Source: DASZFV01 sp036494575
Lineage (GTDB): Bacteria > Myxococcota_A > Polyangia > Fen-1088
NCBI GenBank assembly: GCA_036494575.1
Contig: DASXOE010000114.1
Location: forward strand, 1-5,717
Length of the DNA stretch: 5,717 nucleotides
Direction: 5' to 3'
Shown: positions 4,707-5,717 of the stretch, one piece after another
Layout of the letters: each line of letters begins with the position of its first letter
Numbering within the stretch: the stretch's first letter is position 1
Program-made: the position numbers and the translations under genes
Notes under the pieces: generated by a model
Database searches by the model: none
The model's input: the letters and a program-made list of their open reading frames with translations, nothing else
Told to the model about the DNA's origin: nothing

Positions 4707-5717
4707 TACTGCGCCTTCTCGAACATCTGATCGACGGGGACGACCCGCACGTTGGCCTTCGCGATCGACACCGGGAATTTTTCGATGAGCTTGTCCTGCG
4801 CCTCGATGTCGGGCGGGGTTCCCTTGGTGTCGTACGCGATGGGGGTCGGCTCTCCGCTCACGAGCTTGTCGGCGACGGCCTGGGCCTTGTCACTCACGAT
4901 CGCGATCGAGAGCCCCGTGAGCGACAGGTGCTTCTTGACCGCCCGATCGACGTCCGCCTTCTTCATCTTGGGCAGGCGGGCCTGCAGCTCCTTGACGACG
5001 TCCTTGCCCGTGACGATGGCGTCGATGGCGAAGCCGAGGCGCCGCGAGACGTCCTGCGCCCACAGGTTCGAATAGTTCGTGAGAAAGGTGCGCGTCGCCT
5101 CGAAACCAGCCTGCGGGATCCCCTCCCGGATGAGCTTGTCGGTCTCGTACAGCGCGGCGCGCAGCGCGAAGAGCGCGTTCCGCGGCGGCACGGGGCGCAG
5201 CCAAATCTCGAAGTGCTGCTGCCGCCGCGCGATGTTGGCGAGCGGGAACGTCGACCAGCCGTCCTGGATGAAGTTCTCGATGTAGGCGTAGTCGCCGTAG
5301 TTGAGGCCGCGGTCGCCGCGCAGGTGGTTCATGAGGACGCCGTTGAAGGTGCGATGCTCGCCGAGGTAGCTGCGCGCGACGGTGAGTGGATAGAAGTCGG
5401 CGTCCTTGCGCGTGAGATCGAGGGGCCGCCCAATCGAGATGGCGTTCGCGCGCGCGTCCTTCTCGACGATGAGCACGTGATGCGCGTCGTACTTCGGCGG
5501 CGGCGGGAGCTTGGGCAGGGGCGGCGACTTCGCGGGCAGCGCCTCGAAGCGCTTCGCGAAGGCCTCGGCGAAGCCCGCCGGGTAGCCGCCCGCGACGCCC
5601 ACGATGAGGCGATCGCGCGAAAAGTGCGAGGCGTGGAAGGCCTTGACGTCGTCGAGCGTGATGGCCGTGAGCCCCGCCACCGTGCCCGGCGTCGGCGTGC
5701 CGTAGGGGTGGCCCTGG
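4706..5717 (-). CDS. M16 family (insulinase/pitrilysin-like) metallopeptidase, C-terminal part
   Basis: About 336 residues are visible; the reading frame runs off the right edge, so the true start is outside and the GTG at 5680 is internal. Reading in from the edge, the first residues are QGHPYGTPTPGTVAGLTAIT, then LDDVKAFHASHFSRDRLIVGVAGG. This is the stretch that in M16 proteins follows the zinc-binding N-terminal lobe: the HPYG loop, then the conserved L-x-D-V-x-x-F-x-x-x-F/Y helix. The later part resembles the M16 C-terminal lobe: SYLGEHRTFNGVLMNHLRGDRGLNYGDYAY (about 5374-5285) and a GI-x-x-A-x-F-E helix (about 5119-5098). The HxxEH zinc motif would lie beyond the edge, so it cannot be told whether this is an active protease or the inactive partner of an M16 pair. 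A Pro-rich segment (about 5530-5489) links the lobes. The propeller gene follows after 53 nt on the same strand. Confidence 0.88.
   Translation of the reverse strand, partial: QGHPYGTPTPGTVAGLTAITLDDVKAFHASHFSRDRLIVGVAGGYPAGFAEAFAKRFEALPAKSPPLPKLPPPPKYDAHHVLIVEKDARANAISIGRPLDLTRKDADFYPLTVARSYLGEHRTFNGVLMNHLRGDRGLNYGDYAYIENFIQDGWSTFPLANIARRQQHFEIWLRPVPPRNALFALRAALYETDKLIREGIPQAGFEATRTFLTNYSNLWAQDVSRRLGFAIDAIVTGKDVVKELQARLPKMKKADVDRAVKKHLSLTGLSIAIVSDKAQAVADKLVSGEPTPIAYDTKGTPPDIEAQDKLIEKFPVSIAKANVRVVPVDQMFEKAQ

Noticed and set aside
5678..5680. GTG as the start of the M16 peptidase gene
   Set aside because: The frame continues to the right edge and the upstream codons encode the conserved HPYG region, so this GTG is internal.

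Overview
The window is GC-rich with a strong G/C third-position bias. The propeller lipoprotein carries a long Asp/Ala/Pro/Ser-rich linker after its lipobox, a style common in Myxococcota (Polyangia-type) lipoproteins. A myxobacterium-like Gram-negative is therefore my best guess, but this is inference from composition and protein style only.

Left half, + strand (1-2855): four tightly packed genes read like one transcription unit. The first is a lipoprotein-type polar amino acid binding protein fused to its membrane permease; its start lies before the window. After an 8-nt gap comes crcB (fluoride channel), then a DUF190 gene sharing one base with crcB (TGATG), then an amino acid ABC ATPase whose GTG start overlaps the DUF190 stop by 4 nt (GTGA). 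Fusion protein plus ATPase supply all the parts of an uptake ABC transporter, yet the two genes are separated by a crcB-DUF190 pair. This is the most unusual feature of the window.

Middle, + strand (2856-3505): a 76-nt spacer is followed by a type II toxin-antitoxin module. It encodes an 81-aa addiction-module antitoxin and a 112-aa RelE/ParE-type toxin, overlapping by 11 nt.

Right half, - strand (3534-5717): a convergent lipoprotein carries a seven-bladed Vgb-like beta-propeller with DNA-level repeats of about 126 nt. Upstream of it, 53 nt away, is the C-terminal part of an M16 (insulinase/pitrilysin) metallopeptidase-family protein, cut by the window end. The short gap holds two adjacent inverted repeats; one places a Shine-Dalgarno-like GGAAGA in its loop just before the propeller start codon.

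No RNA gene, CRISPR array, insertion sequence or phage gene was seen. Every stretch longer than 100 nt is coding. The system worth a second look is the ABC transporter / CrcB / DUF190 operon. I do not see an obviously new defence or mobile system.
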